A stretch of 64,000 bases of DNA, taken from the NCBI RefSeq assembly GCF_004187715.1, contig NZ_QZWF01000007.1, positions 62,001 through 126,000 on the forward strand, given 5' to 3'. A program made the translations under genes and the position numbers. Positions 1 to 6,922 of the stretch are shown one piece after another (position 1 is the first letter of the stretch; every line of letters begins with the position of its first letter). The notes beneath the pieces are model-generated. The model saw only the letters and a list, made by a program, of their open reading frames with translations. It did not search any database and had not been told where the DNA came from. This DNA is from Streptomyces sp. F001 (GTDB lineage: Bacteria > Actinomycetota > Actinomycetes > Streptomycetales > Streptomycetaceae).

Positions 1-295
1 CCACGGGGCTGGCCAGGACCCGGGTGCGGGCCGGGTCGGCGTCGCGGCGGGCCCAGTACAGGCCCTTGACGGCGAGGTTGTCGGCCTCCGTTCCGCCGGA
101 GGTGAAGACGACCTCGCTGGGGCGGGCGCCGAGGGCTTCCGCGAGGGTCTCGCGGGCTTCCTCGACGGTTCGCCGCGCGGCACGGCCGGATGCGTGGAGG
201 GAGGAGGCGTTGCCCGTGATGCCGAGGTGGGCGGTCAGCGCCTGAGCCGCCTCCGGAAGCATCGGGGTGGTCGCGGCGTGATCGAGATAAGCCAT
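1..295 (-). CDS. Cysteine desulfurase (NifS/IscS-like), N-terminal part
   Basis: Runs off the left edge; only about the first 98 residues are visible. The protein starts MAYLDHAATTP, the typical opening of class V aminotransferase-fold cysteine desulfurases, and continues with GNASSLHASGR and VFTSGGTEADNLAV, which match the conserved N-terminal small domain and the start of the PLP phosphate cradle. The enzyme takes sulfur from cysteine as a persulfide for tRNA thiolation or Fe-S cluster assembly, in the cytoplasm. The PLP lysine and active-site cysteine lie outside the window. In Streptomyces this copy usually sits next to the tRNA 2-thiouridylase gene mnmA, which would be to the left; that placement is from memory and cannot be checked here. 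Confidence 0.9.
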   Translation of the reverse strand, partial: MAYLDHAATTPMLPEAAQALTAHLGITGNASSLHASGRAARRTVEEARETLAEALGARPSEVVFTSGGTEADNLAVKGLYWARRDADPARTRVLASPV

Positions 296-415
296 GGTGA
301 GGCCGATTCTACGGCCCCGTCCCGGTCGGCCCTCGCTGCCCACGACCAGTTCCGGCCGTCGCGGCCAGGCCCTGTCACCGCCGGACAGACAGGAATCCGA
401 CGCCAGAGTCCGGAA

Positions 416-682
416 TCAGAAGCTCCACGAGATCGTGTTGTCCGCCTGCATGAACGCGGCGAGTACGACGAGGTCGGCGACGCCCAGCCCGAGGCCCAGC
501 CAGGCCCGGCCCCGGCGGCCGGTGCCCCGCGCGAGGGCCACGGCAGCCAGGACGATGGCGATCGGGCCGAGGAAGATGTTCAGGACGAGCAGGCCCAGGA
601 GGCCGAGGACGAAGGACGCGACGGCCATGCCGTCGGTGTCCCGGATTCCGGTGCGGCGCGTGGCCGGTGCGGTGAGGTGCAT
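416..682 (-). CDS. DUF4190-type small membrane protein
   Basis: 88 residues with two hydrophobic helices (about residues 20-50 and 60-78) separated by a short RGTGRRGRAW loop, the layout of DUF4190 proteins, whose function is unknown. The start has a Shine-Dalgarno-like GGGAG about 9 nt upstream. It lies 43 nt downstream of another tiny membrane protein gene on the same strand, so the two are probably one transcript reading away from the divergent TetR regulator. The sequence supports membrane insertion only; no enzymatic motif is visible. Confidence 0.75.
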   Translation of the reverse strand: MHLTAPATRRTGIRDTDGMAVASFVLGLLGLLVLNIFLGPIAIVLAAVALARGTGRRGRAWLGLGLGVADLVVLAAFMQADNTISWSF

Positions 683-725
683 GGTGGTCAGCTCCCGACG
701 AGCGGATCGGTCGGATGGACGGTGG

Positions 726-893
726 TCAGTTCGTCCGAGCGGCGCGGCGGCGGCCGTGGCGCTCGCGGAGCGCGAAGACGCCGAGCCAGCCGGCGATCAC
801 GACGGCCGCGACGACGGTGAAGGTGAGCGGTGCGTGGGCCACGGTGCCCATGACCAGGCCGAGCAGCAGGAGTGCGGCGACGAGGAACAGCAT
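726..893 (-). CDS. Tiny two-helix membrane protein, hypothetical
   Basis: 55 residues from MLFLVAALLL to an Arg-rich tail (RERHGRRRAARTN). Two hydrophobic stretches nearly fill it. A longer reading from a GTG at 974 is open, but the ATG at 893 is preferred because GGAGGGGG lies at the right distance before it and the upstream codons read as unstructured sequence covering the operator region. It is the first gene of a probable pair with the DUF4190 gene and is divergent from the FabR-like TetR gene, so it is a candidate target of that regulator. I do not recognise a family. Confidence 0.6.
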   Translation of the reverse strand: MLFLVAALLLLGLVMGTVAHAPLTFTVVAAVVIAGWLGVFALRERHGRRRAARTN

Positions 894-946
894 GGGTCGG
901 TATCCCCCTCCGGATGCCCGCGGGTGGCTTCTCACCCGCAGGCTCG

Positions 947-1033
947 GTGAACGATTGTAGTTACAGTTGTTCACTGACTTCCCAGTCTAGCCTGTCTCAT
1001 GACTTTTAAATTCCGGAGAACAGTTGTTAACTG
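947..1033. promoter_or_regulatory. Divergent control region with two 13-bp TetR-type boxes
   Basis: Two near-identical boxes, CAGTTGTTCACTG at 964-976 and CAGTTGTTAACTG at 1021-1033, lie 57 bp apart in the gap between the small membrane genes and the TetR gene. The second is an inverted repeat (CAGTT and AACTG around GTT) and lies 6 bp before the regulator start. GTGAAC at 947-952 and GTTCAC at 969-974 form another dyad around the left box. An AT-rich TTTTAAATT at about 1003-1011 may be the -10 of the regulator gene. Autoregulation and control of the divergent genes is an inference from box position. Confidence 0.55.
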
Positions 1034-1039
1034 CATGGC

Positions 1040-1666
1040 ATGAGTCACACCCTCGGCCTGCGGCAGGCGCAGAAGCAGAAGACCCGACAGGCGCTGCTGG
1101 AAGCGGCGTTGGAGCTGCTGGAGGGCCAGAGCCTGAGCAGCCTGGGTCTGCGCGAGGTCACCCGTGCCGTCGGGGTCGCCCCGACCGCCTTCTACCGGCA
1201 CTTCCGCTCCACCGAGGACCTCGGCGTGGCGCTGGTGGAGGAGGCACTGGGCAGTCTGCACCCGATGATCCGCACGATCGTGTCAACGGCGGGCGACAGC
1301 GACGAACGCATCACGCGCGCCGTGGAGTTGATCGCCCGTCACGTGGACGCGTACCCCTCCCACGTCCGTTTCATCGCCCGCGAGCAGCACGGCGGGGTCC
1401 GGCCGGTGCGGGAGGCCATCCGGAACGAACTGGCCCGGTTCACCGAGGAGGTGAAGGCGGCGCTGGTCACCGACCCCATGGCCGAAGGCTGGAGCGACGA
1501 CGATCTGCTGATGCTCGCGGGCCTGTACGTCGACCAGATGCTCATCGCGGCCTCGCTCTTCCTCGAGGCCCTGGAGGGTCCCGAGGAGGAACGGCAGCGC
1601 GTCACCCGGCTCGCCGCCCGCCGACTGCGGCTGATCAGCATCGGCCGCGCACACTGGCTGGACTGA
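1040..1666 (+). CDS. TetR-family regulator, FabR-like
   Basis: 208 residues. The helix-turn-helix is at about residues 25-55 (SLGLREVTRAVGVAPTAFYRHF), close to the Escherichia coli FabR pattern, including LREV, APTxFYRHF and a C-terminal RLRLISIGRAHW that resembles the FabR LRMISKGAYYW. FabR represses unsaturated fatty acid genes; a lipid-linked role here is an inference, strengthened only slightly by the convergent thioesterase gene. No good Shine-Dalgarno precedes the ATG; instead a 13-bp repeat box abuts it. It is followed by a short hairpin shared with the convergent thioesterase gene. Confidence 0.88.
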   Translation: MSHTLGLRQAQKQKTRQALLEAALELLEGQSLSSLGLREVTRAVGVAPTAFYRHFRSTEDLGVALVEEALGSLHPMIRTIVSTAGDSDERITRAVELIARHVDAYPSHVRFIAREQHGGVRPVREAIRNELARFTEEVKAALVTDPMAEGWSDDDLLMLAGLYVDQMLIAASLFLEALEGPEEERQRVTRLAARRLRLISIGRAHWLD

Positions 1667-1669
1667 CGG

Positions 1670-1687
1670 CCGGACGGACCCGTCCGG
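1670..1687. terminator. Short bidirectional hairpin between convergent genes
   Basis: CCGGACG, four-base loop, CGTCCGG: a perfect 7-bp stem immediately after the TetR stop and before the convergent thioesterase stop. No T-run follows, as is common in Streptomyces. Confidence 0.5.
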
Positions 1688-1738
1688 GATCGGGGTCAGC
1701 CCTGCCGGCTTGCCCCGAACAGGACCCCGCGGACCCCG

Positions 1739-2584
1739 TCAGCCGAGCCGGACCCGCGCCAGCTGCCGGGACTGGGCGACCAGCCGGTCCGCGCTGTCCC
1801 AGACCTCGGCGTCCTCCTCGAGGAAACCGCCGGCGAGGTTGCGGGTGGTGATGGACACCCGGAGGGGGCCCGGCGCCGGGCGGCACCGTATGTGCACGGT
1901 CAGTTCGACCGTCGGCACCCAGCCGGAGATACCGAGTTCGAAGGCGGTGGGCGGCAGCGCGTCCACCGCCAGAAGCAGCGAGAAGGGGTCGGCGTCCCGG
2001 CCGTCCTTCAGGCCGAACCAGGCTCGCATCTCGCCCTTGCCGGACGGCGAGCCGAGGGCCCAGCCCAGGGTCGAGGGGTCGAGCTTGAGCATCAGGCGGT
2101 CGGTGATGGCCGAACTGCCGGGGACCGGGGCGGGTCCGTCCTCGGGTCCGAAGCACTGGTCCATCGGCGGGATGGCGGGCGGCTTCGCGGCCGTACGGAC
2201 GTCGTCGGGGAGCGTGCCGAGGTCGCCGTACGAGGCGAGGACGCGGATCCGTTCGACCTCGCCACCCTGCTCGTCGTACTGGAAGAGGGACGCCTGACCC
2301 GTCGACAGGGTCCGGCCGGTGCGCACGACGTCCGTGCGGACGACCGCGGGGCCCGGCCGGGAGGCGGTCAGGTAGTGCGCGGAGATGGTGAACGGGTCCG
2401 GGTGCGGCAGGGCGTCGGCGAGGGCGCGGCCCAGGACGGCCAGCAGATAGCCCCCGTTGACGGCGTTGATGATCGTCCAGCCGGCCGAGAGGTCGATGTC
2501 GTAGACGCCCTCCGCGCGCCGGGTGACAGCGGTGTCTCGGTCGAACTCGCTGCTGCCGATGGTCGCCTGGGATGCCTGAGCCAT
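1739..2584 (-). CDS. Acyl-CoA thioesterase family protein (double hotdog)
   Basis: 281 residues from the ATG at 2584; a TTG at 2599 is in frame but has no ribosome site. The N-terminal half holds the hotdog helix signature (GWTIINAVNGGYLLAVLGRAL) and a following TISAHYLTASRPGPAVVRTDVVRTGRT strand set. The C-terminal half repeats the fold, with KLDPSTLGWALG, DALPPTAFELG and WVPTVELTVHIRCRPAPG. This is the arrangement of TesB-like thioesterases, which hydrolyse acyl-CoA in the cytoplasm. Substrate cannot be told from sequence. It lies 25 nt downstream of the TRIC-channel gene, probably cotranscribed. Confidence 0.85.
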   Translation of the reverse strand: MAQASQATIGSSEFDRDTAVTRRAEGVYDIDLSAGWTIINAVNGGYLLAVLGRALADALPHPDPFTISAHYLTASRPGPAVVRTDVVRTGRTLSTGQASLFQYDEQGGEVERIRVLASYGDLGTLPDDVRTAAKPPAIPPMDQCFGPEDGPAPVPGSSAITDRLMLKLDPSTLGWALGSPSGKGEMRAWFGLKDGRDADPFSLLLAVDALPPTAFELGISGWVPTVELTVHIRCRPAPGPLRVSITTRNLAGGFLEEDAEVWDSADRLVAQSRQLARVRLG

Positions 2585-2609
2585 GCCGGTACCGTACAAC
2601 AGAAAATTA

Positions 2610-3287
2610 CTAAGCGGTAGCTTTTGAGGGTTCCTCCTCGCGTACCGTCGACCGCCGGTTCCACGCGCGCGGCGCCCGCCAGTGGAACCGCATGGCCAGC
2701 AGCCGCAGGACGAAAGCCGTCACGGCCGCAAGTCCGCTGGTCAGCGGGGTCAGGGCGTCGAAGCGGATACAGAACGCCACCATCGTGGCGCCGACGATCG
2801 CGGGGACGGCGTACAGATCGCGGTCCCAGCGCAGCAGGGACGGCACCTCGTTGGCGAGGACGTCCCGCAGCACACCGCCCCCGACGGCGGTGGCGAGGCC
2901 GAGGGCCGCGGAGGCGTGCAGGCCGAGTCCGTACTCGTACGCCTTCGTCGTGCCCGCGACGCAGAACAGGCCGAGACCGGCCGCGTCGAAGACGTTCACG
3001 CCGGTCTGGATGCGTTCCACCTGCGGGTGCAGAAAGAAGACGAGGAGGGCGGCGAACAGCGGGGTGACGAAGTACCCCAGATCCGTGAACGCGGCCGGCG
3101 GTACGGCTCCGATGACCAGGTCCCGGAACAGCCCGCCGCCCAGCGCGGTGACCTCGGCGAGGACGGCGATGCCGAAGACGTCGAAGTTCTTGCGGACGGC
3201 CAGCAGCGCACCGGAGATGGCGAAGACGAAGATGCCGATCAGGTCGAGCGTGTGCTGGACGGAAGGGCTGAACAGTTGCTGGAGCAC
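2610..3287 (-). CDS. TRIC/UPF0126 family cation channel protein
   Basis: About 225 residues with seven hydrophobic segments and a clear internal duplication. Both halves carry the hallmark glycine motif at a helix break: TALGGGLFRDLVIG in the first and TAVGGGVLRDVLANEVPS in the second. Prokaryotic homologues are trimeric cation (mainly potassium) channels in the cytoplasmic membrane. The reading frame extends back to 3338; the GTG at 3287 (LQQLFSPSVQHTLDLIG) is chosen because homologues begin just before the first helix, but no strong ribosome site marks it and the start remains uncertain. It precedes the thioesterase gene in a probable operon. Confidence 0.85.
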   Translation of the reverse strand: MLQQLFSPSVQHTLDLIGIFVFAISGALLAVRKNFDVFGIAVLAEVTALGGGLFRDLVIGAVPPAAFTDLGYFVTPLFAALLVFFLHPQVERIQTGVNVFDAAGLGLFCVAGTTKAYEYGLGLHASAALGLATAVGGGVLRDVLANEVPSLLRWDRDLYAVPAIVGATMVAFCIRFDALTPLTSGLAAVTAFVLRLLAMRFHWRAPRAWNRRSTVREEEPSKATA

Positions 3288-3308
3288 CCGAACATTCTGA
3301 CGCGCGGC

Positions 3309-3343
3309 GGGGCGTGCACCTGCCGAAGCAAGGTGCACGCCCC
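3309..3343 (-). terminator. Terminator of the peptide transporter operon
   Basis: GGGGCGTGCACCT, 9-nt loop, AGGTGCACGCCCC: a perfect 13-bp stem starting 10 nt after the last gene of the transporter operon. It separates the operon from the TRIC channel gene. Confidence 0.85.
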
Positions 3344-3352
3344 GTCACACGG

Positions 3353-4726
3353 CTACTTGTCGGCCGCCTTCGGGGTGTCGTCGGCGCCGTCGGAGGTCAC
3401 GGTCTCCTCCGACGGCTCCGAGTCCGAACCCGACGAGTCCGAACCCGACGAGCCCGCGGCGTCCGAATCCGGCGAGCCCGCCGACTCCGAGTCCGCCGCG
3501 TCAGAATCCGACGAGTCCGCCGAACCGGACACGTCCGACCCCGCCGACTCCGCAGCCACCGCCTTCGCCACGGCCGCGCTCGTCTCCGCCGACTCCGCGA
3601 GCACCTCGTCCGCCACCAGCTCCGCCGCCTCCTTGGCCGCGGTGAGCAGCACCGTGTCCTGCGGGGCCTGGTCCTCGAAGTTCTCCGGGTGGTGGCAGGC
3701 CACCTGCTGGCCGGGGCGCAGCTCGAGCAGCGGCGGCTCGGTGGTCTTGCAGATCTCCGTCGCCTTCCAGCACCGGGTGTGGAAGCGGCAGCCGCTCGGC
3801 GGGGAGATCGGCGAGGGCACATCGCCCTTGAGCAGGATGCGCTCGCTCTTGGCCGACTTGCGGGAGGGGTCCGGGATCGGCACCGCCGACAGCAGGGCCT
3901 TGGTGTACGGGTGCATCGGCGACCGGTACAGCTTGTCCCGGTCGGCGAGCTCGACGATCTTGCCGAGGTACATCACCGCGATCCGGTCGGAGACGTGCCG
4001 GACGACCGACAGGTCGTGCGCGATGATCACGTACGTCAGGCCCAGTTCCTGCTGGAGGTCGTCCAGCAGGTTCACGACCTGCGCCTGGATCGACACGTCC
4101 AGCGCGGAGACCGGCTCGTCGGCCACGACCAGCTTCGGGTTCAGGGCCAGCGCGCGGGCGATGCCGATGCGCTGACGCTGGCCGCCGGAGAACTCGTGCG
4201 GATAGCGGTTGTAGTGCTCGGGATTGAGACCGACCACCGACAGCAGCCGCTGCACTTCCTTCTTGATGCCGCCCTCGGGCGTGACGCCCTGCAGCCGGAA
4301 GGGGGCGCCGACGATCGTGCCGATGGTGTGGCGCGGGTTCAGCGACGAGTACGGGTCCTGGAAGATCATCTGCACGTCACGGCGCAGCGGACGCATCCCG
4401 CCGACGCCGAGGTGTGTGATGTCCTTGCCCCCGAACTCGACCGTACCGGCCGTCGGTTCGAGGAGCCGGGTGATCAGGCGGCCCATCGTCGACTTGCCGC
4501 AGCCGGACTCGCCCACGACGCCCAGGGTTTCGCCGGAGCGCACCTCGAAGTCGATGCCGTCCACCGCACGGACCGCGCCGACCTGCCGCTTGAGCAGACC
4601 CTTGCGGATCGGGAAGTGCTTCTGCAGCCCGGTCACCTTCAGCAGGGTCTCGCCGGGGGCGGCGTCCGCGGTCAGCGTGGCACCGTCGCTCTGCGCAGGG
4701 CTACTCACTGCTTTTTCCTCGCTCAC
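3353..4726 (-). CDS. Dipeptide/oligopeptide ABC transporter ATPase, DppF/OppF type
   Basis: 457 residues. Walker A GESGCGKST, signature FSGGQRQR and Walker B LVVADEP are intact, followed by the OppF-type C-terminal region with SGCRFHTRCWKATEIC before the solute-transport tail. It energises uptake of peptides through the permeases encoded upstream. Its start overlaps the DppD stop by 4 nt (ATGA), indicating translational coupling. Unusual: the last 85 or so residues are a low-complexity acidic tail rich in Ser, Asp, Glu and Ala (SDSDAADSESAGSPDSDAAG), not part of the family domain and about 90 residues beyond its usual length. Last gene of the operon; a strong hairpin follows. Confidence 0.93.
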   Translation of the reverse strand: MSEEKAVSSPAQSDGATLTADAAPGETLLKVTGLQKHFPIRKGLLKRQVGAVRAVDGIDFEVRSGETLGVVGESGCGKSTMGRLITRLLEPTAGTVEFGGKDITHLGVGGMRPLRRDVQMIFQDPYSSLNPRHTIGTIVGAPFRLQGVTPEGGIKKEVQRLLSVVGLNPEHYNRYPHEFSGGQRQRIGIARALALNPKLVVADEPVSALDVSIQAQVVNLLDDLQQELGLTYVIIAHDLSVVRHVSDRIAVMYLGKIVELADRDKLYRSPMHPYTKALLSAVPIPDPSRKSAKSERILLKGDVPSPISPPSGCRFHTRCWKATEICKTTEPPLLELRPGQQVACHHPENFEDQAPQDTVLLTAAKEAAELVADEVLAESAETSAAVAKAVAAESAGSDVSGSADSSDSDAADSESAGSPDSDAAGSSGSDSSGSDSEPSEETVTSDGADDTPKAADK

Positions 4727-5817
4727 AGCTTCGGCGCAATCTCTTCGGTCCAGATCCGCTCCCGCTGCTCCTGCGACATGTGGCAGGCGGCCCAGTGCCG
4801 GCTGCCGACCTCGGTCAGCTCGGGGCGGACCGTGCGGGTGACGTCGTCCTTCGGGATGTCCGCGTACGGGCAGCGCGGGTTGAAGGCGCAGCCGGACGGG
4901 AGGTTGATCAGAGAGGGCGGGGAGCCCTTGACCGGGACGAGGCGCTCCTGCTGCTCACGGTCCAGGCGCGGCATCGAGCCGAGCAGGCCCCAGGTGTAGG
5001 GGTGGCGGGGCTCGTAGAACACCTTCTCGGCGGGGCCGCGCTCCACGCAGCGGCCGCCGTACATCACCAGCAGGTCGTCGGCCAGTTCGGCGACGACGCC
5101 CAGGTCGTGGGTGATGACGATGACGGCGGAGCCGAACTCCTTCTGCAGATCGCGGATCAGGTCGAGGATCTGCGCCTGGACGGTCACGTCGAGGGCGGTG
5201 GTCGGCTCGTCCGCGATGAGCAGTTCGGGGTTGTTGACCAGCGACATCGCGATCATCGCGCGCTGGCGCATACCGCCGGAGAACTCGTGCGGGTAGCTGT
5301 CGACCCGCTTGTCGGGCTGCGGGATGCCGACCCGGTCGAGCATCTCCACCGCGCGCCGCTTGGCGGTCTTCTTGTCGACGTCGTGGTGGATGCGGTACGC
5401 CTCCACGATCTGCTGGCCGATCGTGTAGTACGGGTGCAGCGCGGACAGCGGATCCTGGAAGATCATCGCCATCTCGCGGCCACGCATCCGGCGCACCTGG
5501 TCGGCGGGGGCGGACAGCAGCTCGGTGCCGTTCAGCCAGATCTCGCCGGAGATCTGCGCCTTGCGCTTGCCGTACTGGCCGGCGGTGTGCAGGCCCATGA
5601 TGCCGAGCGAGGTCACCGACTTGCCGGAGCCCGACTCGCCCACGATGCCGAGGGTCTTGCCCTTCTCCAGCTGGAAGCTGAGCCCGTCGACGGACTTGAC
5701 CAGGCCGTCGTCGGTCGGGAAGTGCACCTTCAGGTCGCGCACTTCGAGGAAGGCGGTCGGGGCGGCAGCGGTGGTGGGCTCGCCCACGGCCGCTCCGGTC
5801 TTGCTGAGTTCGGTCAT
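4723..5817 (-). CDS. Dipeptide/oligopeptide ABC transporter ATPase, DppD/OppD type
   Basis: 364 residues from MTELSKTG. Walker A is GESGSGKSV, the signature FSGGMRQRAM, Walker B LLIADEPTTALD, and the switch His lies in VIVITHDLGV. The C-terminal oligopeptide/dipeptide extension has SGCAFNPRCPYAD and a later HWAACHM, a cysteine cluster that in mycobacterial OppD binds an iron-sulfur cluster (family knowledge, recalled). It pairs with the DppF ATPase. The start overlaps the permease stop by 4 nt and the stop overlaps the DppF start by 4 nt, so the three genes are coupled. Confidence 0.93.
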   Translation of the reverse strand: MTELSKTGAAVGEPTTAAAPTAFLEVRDLKVHFPTDDGLVKSVDGLSFQLEKGKTLGIVGESGSGKSVTSLGIMGLHTAGQYGKRKAQISGEIWLNGTELLSAPADQVRRMRGREMAMIFQDPLSALHPYYTIGQQIVEAYRIHHDVDKKTAKRRAVEMLDRVGIPQPDKRVDSYPHEFSGGMRQRAMIAMSLVNNPELLIADEPTTALDVTVQAQILDLIRDLQKEFGSAVIVITHDLGVVAELADDLLVMYGGRCVERGPAEKVFYEPRHPYTWGLLGSMPRLDREQQERLVPVKGSPPSLINLPSGCAFNPRCPYADIPKDDVTRTVRPELTEVGSRHWAACHMSQEQRERIWTEEIAPKL

Positions 5818-6812
5818 GCGAGCCTCACTCGGGGGTCGATCACGGCGTACAGGACGTCCACCACGAGGTTGGCCAGGAGCACCGCGAGGGAGGTGATCAG
5901 GGTGACGCCCAGGATGATGGGCAGGTCCTGGGTCTTGATGGCGTTGAGCACCGCCTGGCCGAGGCCGGGCAGGCTGAACGTGGTCTCGGTCAGGATCGCG
6001 CCGCCGATGAGGGCGCCGAGGTCCATGCCGAGCATGGTCAGGATCGGCGTCATCGTCGAGCGCATCGCGTGCTTGCCGATGACCACCTGTTCGCGCAGGC
6101 CCTTGGCGCGTGCGGTGCGGATGTAGTCCTCGCCGAGGATCTCCAGCATGGTGGCGCGGGTGATCCGGGCGTACATCGCCGCGTACAGGAACGCGAGGGT
6201 GACCCACGGCAGGATCATGCCGCCCAGCCAGCCGGAGAAGCTCTCCTCCAGCGGCACGTACTGCCCGTCGATCCAGCCGAGTCCGTAGCTGAAGATCGCC
6301 AGGCTCAGCAGGCCGGTGAAGTAGATGGGCAGGGAGACACCGCCCAGTGCGACGACCATCGCGCCGCGGTCCCACAGGGTGCCGCGCTTGAGGGCGGAGA
6401 GCACACCGGCGGCGACACCGAAGACCAGCCACAGCAGCGCGGCACCGAGCGCCAGACCCAGGGTCACCGGGAAGCGGTCGGTGAGCACCGGCCAGATGGC
6501 CTGCTCGCTGCGGAAGGAGTAGCCGAAGCAGGGCGCGGAGCAGTGCGTGACGTCACCGCCGGCCGCGTAGGTGCGGCCCGCGAAGATGCCCTTGAAGAAC
6601 TCCCAGACCTGGACGTAGATCGGTTCGCCCAGACCCAGCTTCGTCCGCACGGCCTCGACGGCGGCGGGGTCGGCCTGCTTGCCCACGAAGCTCGTGGCGA
6701 TGTCGACGCCCACCCACTTGGGGACGAGGAAGAAGATGCTGAAGACCACCACCATGATGACCACCAGCATCACTGCGGCGGCGAACAGCCGCCTGATGAG
6801 GTAAGTGAGCAC
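5814..6812 (-). CDS. Peptide ABC transporter permease, DppB/OppB type
   Basis: 332 residues, six predicted membrane helices, starting with the family-typical MLTYLIRRLFAAAVMLVVIM helix. The conserved permease loop is seen in EDYIRTARAKGLREQVVIGKHAMRS. It forms the translocation pore with the DppC permease, which is encoded at the promoter-proximal end of the operon. A 110-bp gap holding a strong hairpin separates it from the binding-protein gene upstream; it overlaps the DppD start downstream. An insertion of roughly 60 residues between helices 1 and 2 (KQADPAAVEAVRTKLGLGEP onward, with two Cys in HCSAPCFG) is the periplasmic-side loop seen in actinobacterial members. Confidence 0.92.
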   Translation of the reverse strand: MLTYLIRRLFAAAVMLVVIMVVVFSIFFLVPKWVGVDIATSFVGKQADPAAVEAVRTKLGLGEPIYVQVWEFFKGIFAGRTYAAGGDVTHCSAPCFGYSFRSEQAIWPVLTDRFPVTLGLALGAALLWLVFGVAAGVLSALKRGTLWDRGAMVVALGGVSLPIYFTGLLSLAIFSYGLGWIDGQYVPLEESFSGWLGGMILPWVTLAFLYAAMYARITRATMLEILGEDYIRTARAKGLREQVVIGKHAMRSTMTPILTMLGMDLGALIGGAILTETTFSLPGLGQAVLNAIKTQDLPIILGVTLITSLAVLLANLVVDVLYAVIDPRVRLA

Positions 6813-6830
6813 AGCTCTCGGCCCGCCGCG

Positions 6831-6869
6831 GACCGCGGGCCACCGGAGGTCGTCCGATGGCCCGCGGTC
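6831..6869 (-). terminator. Intra-operon attenuator hairpin
   Basis: GACCGCGGGCCA, 15-nt loop, TGGCCCGCGGTC: a perfect 12-bp stem between the binding-protein gene and the first downstream permease. Such hairpins usually let the binding protein be made in excess over the membrane parts, either by partial termination or by protecting the upstream mRNA; that role is inferred from position. Confidence 0.7.
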
Positions 6870-6922
6870 ACGCCACGCCGGCCTTCACCTGCCTTTCGTG
6901 CCGTACGGCGGGTGTGCCGGGT

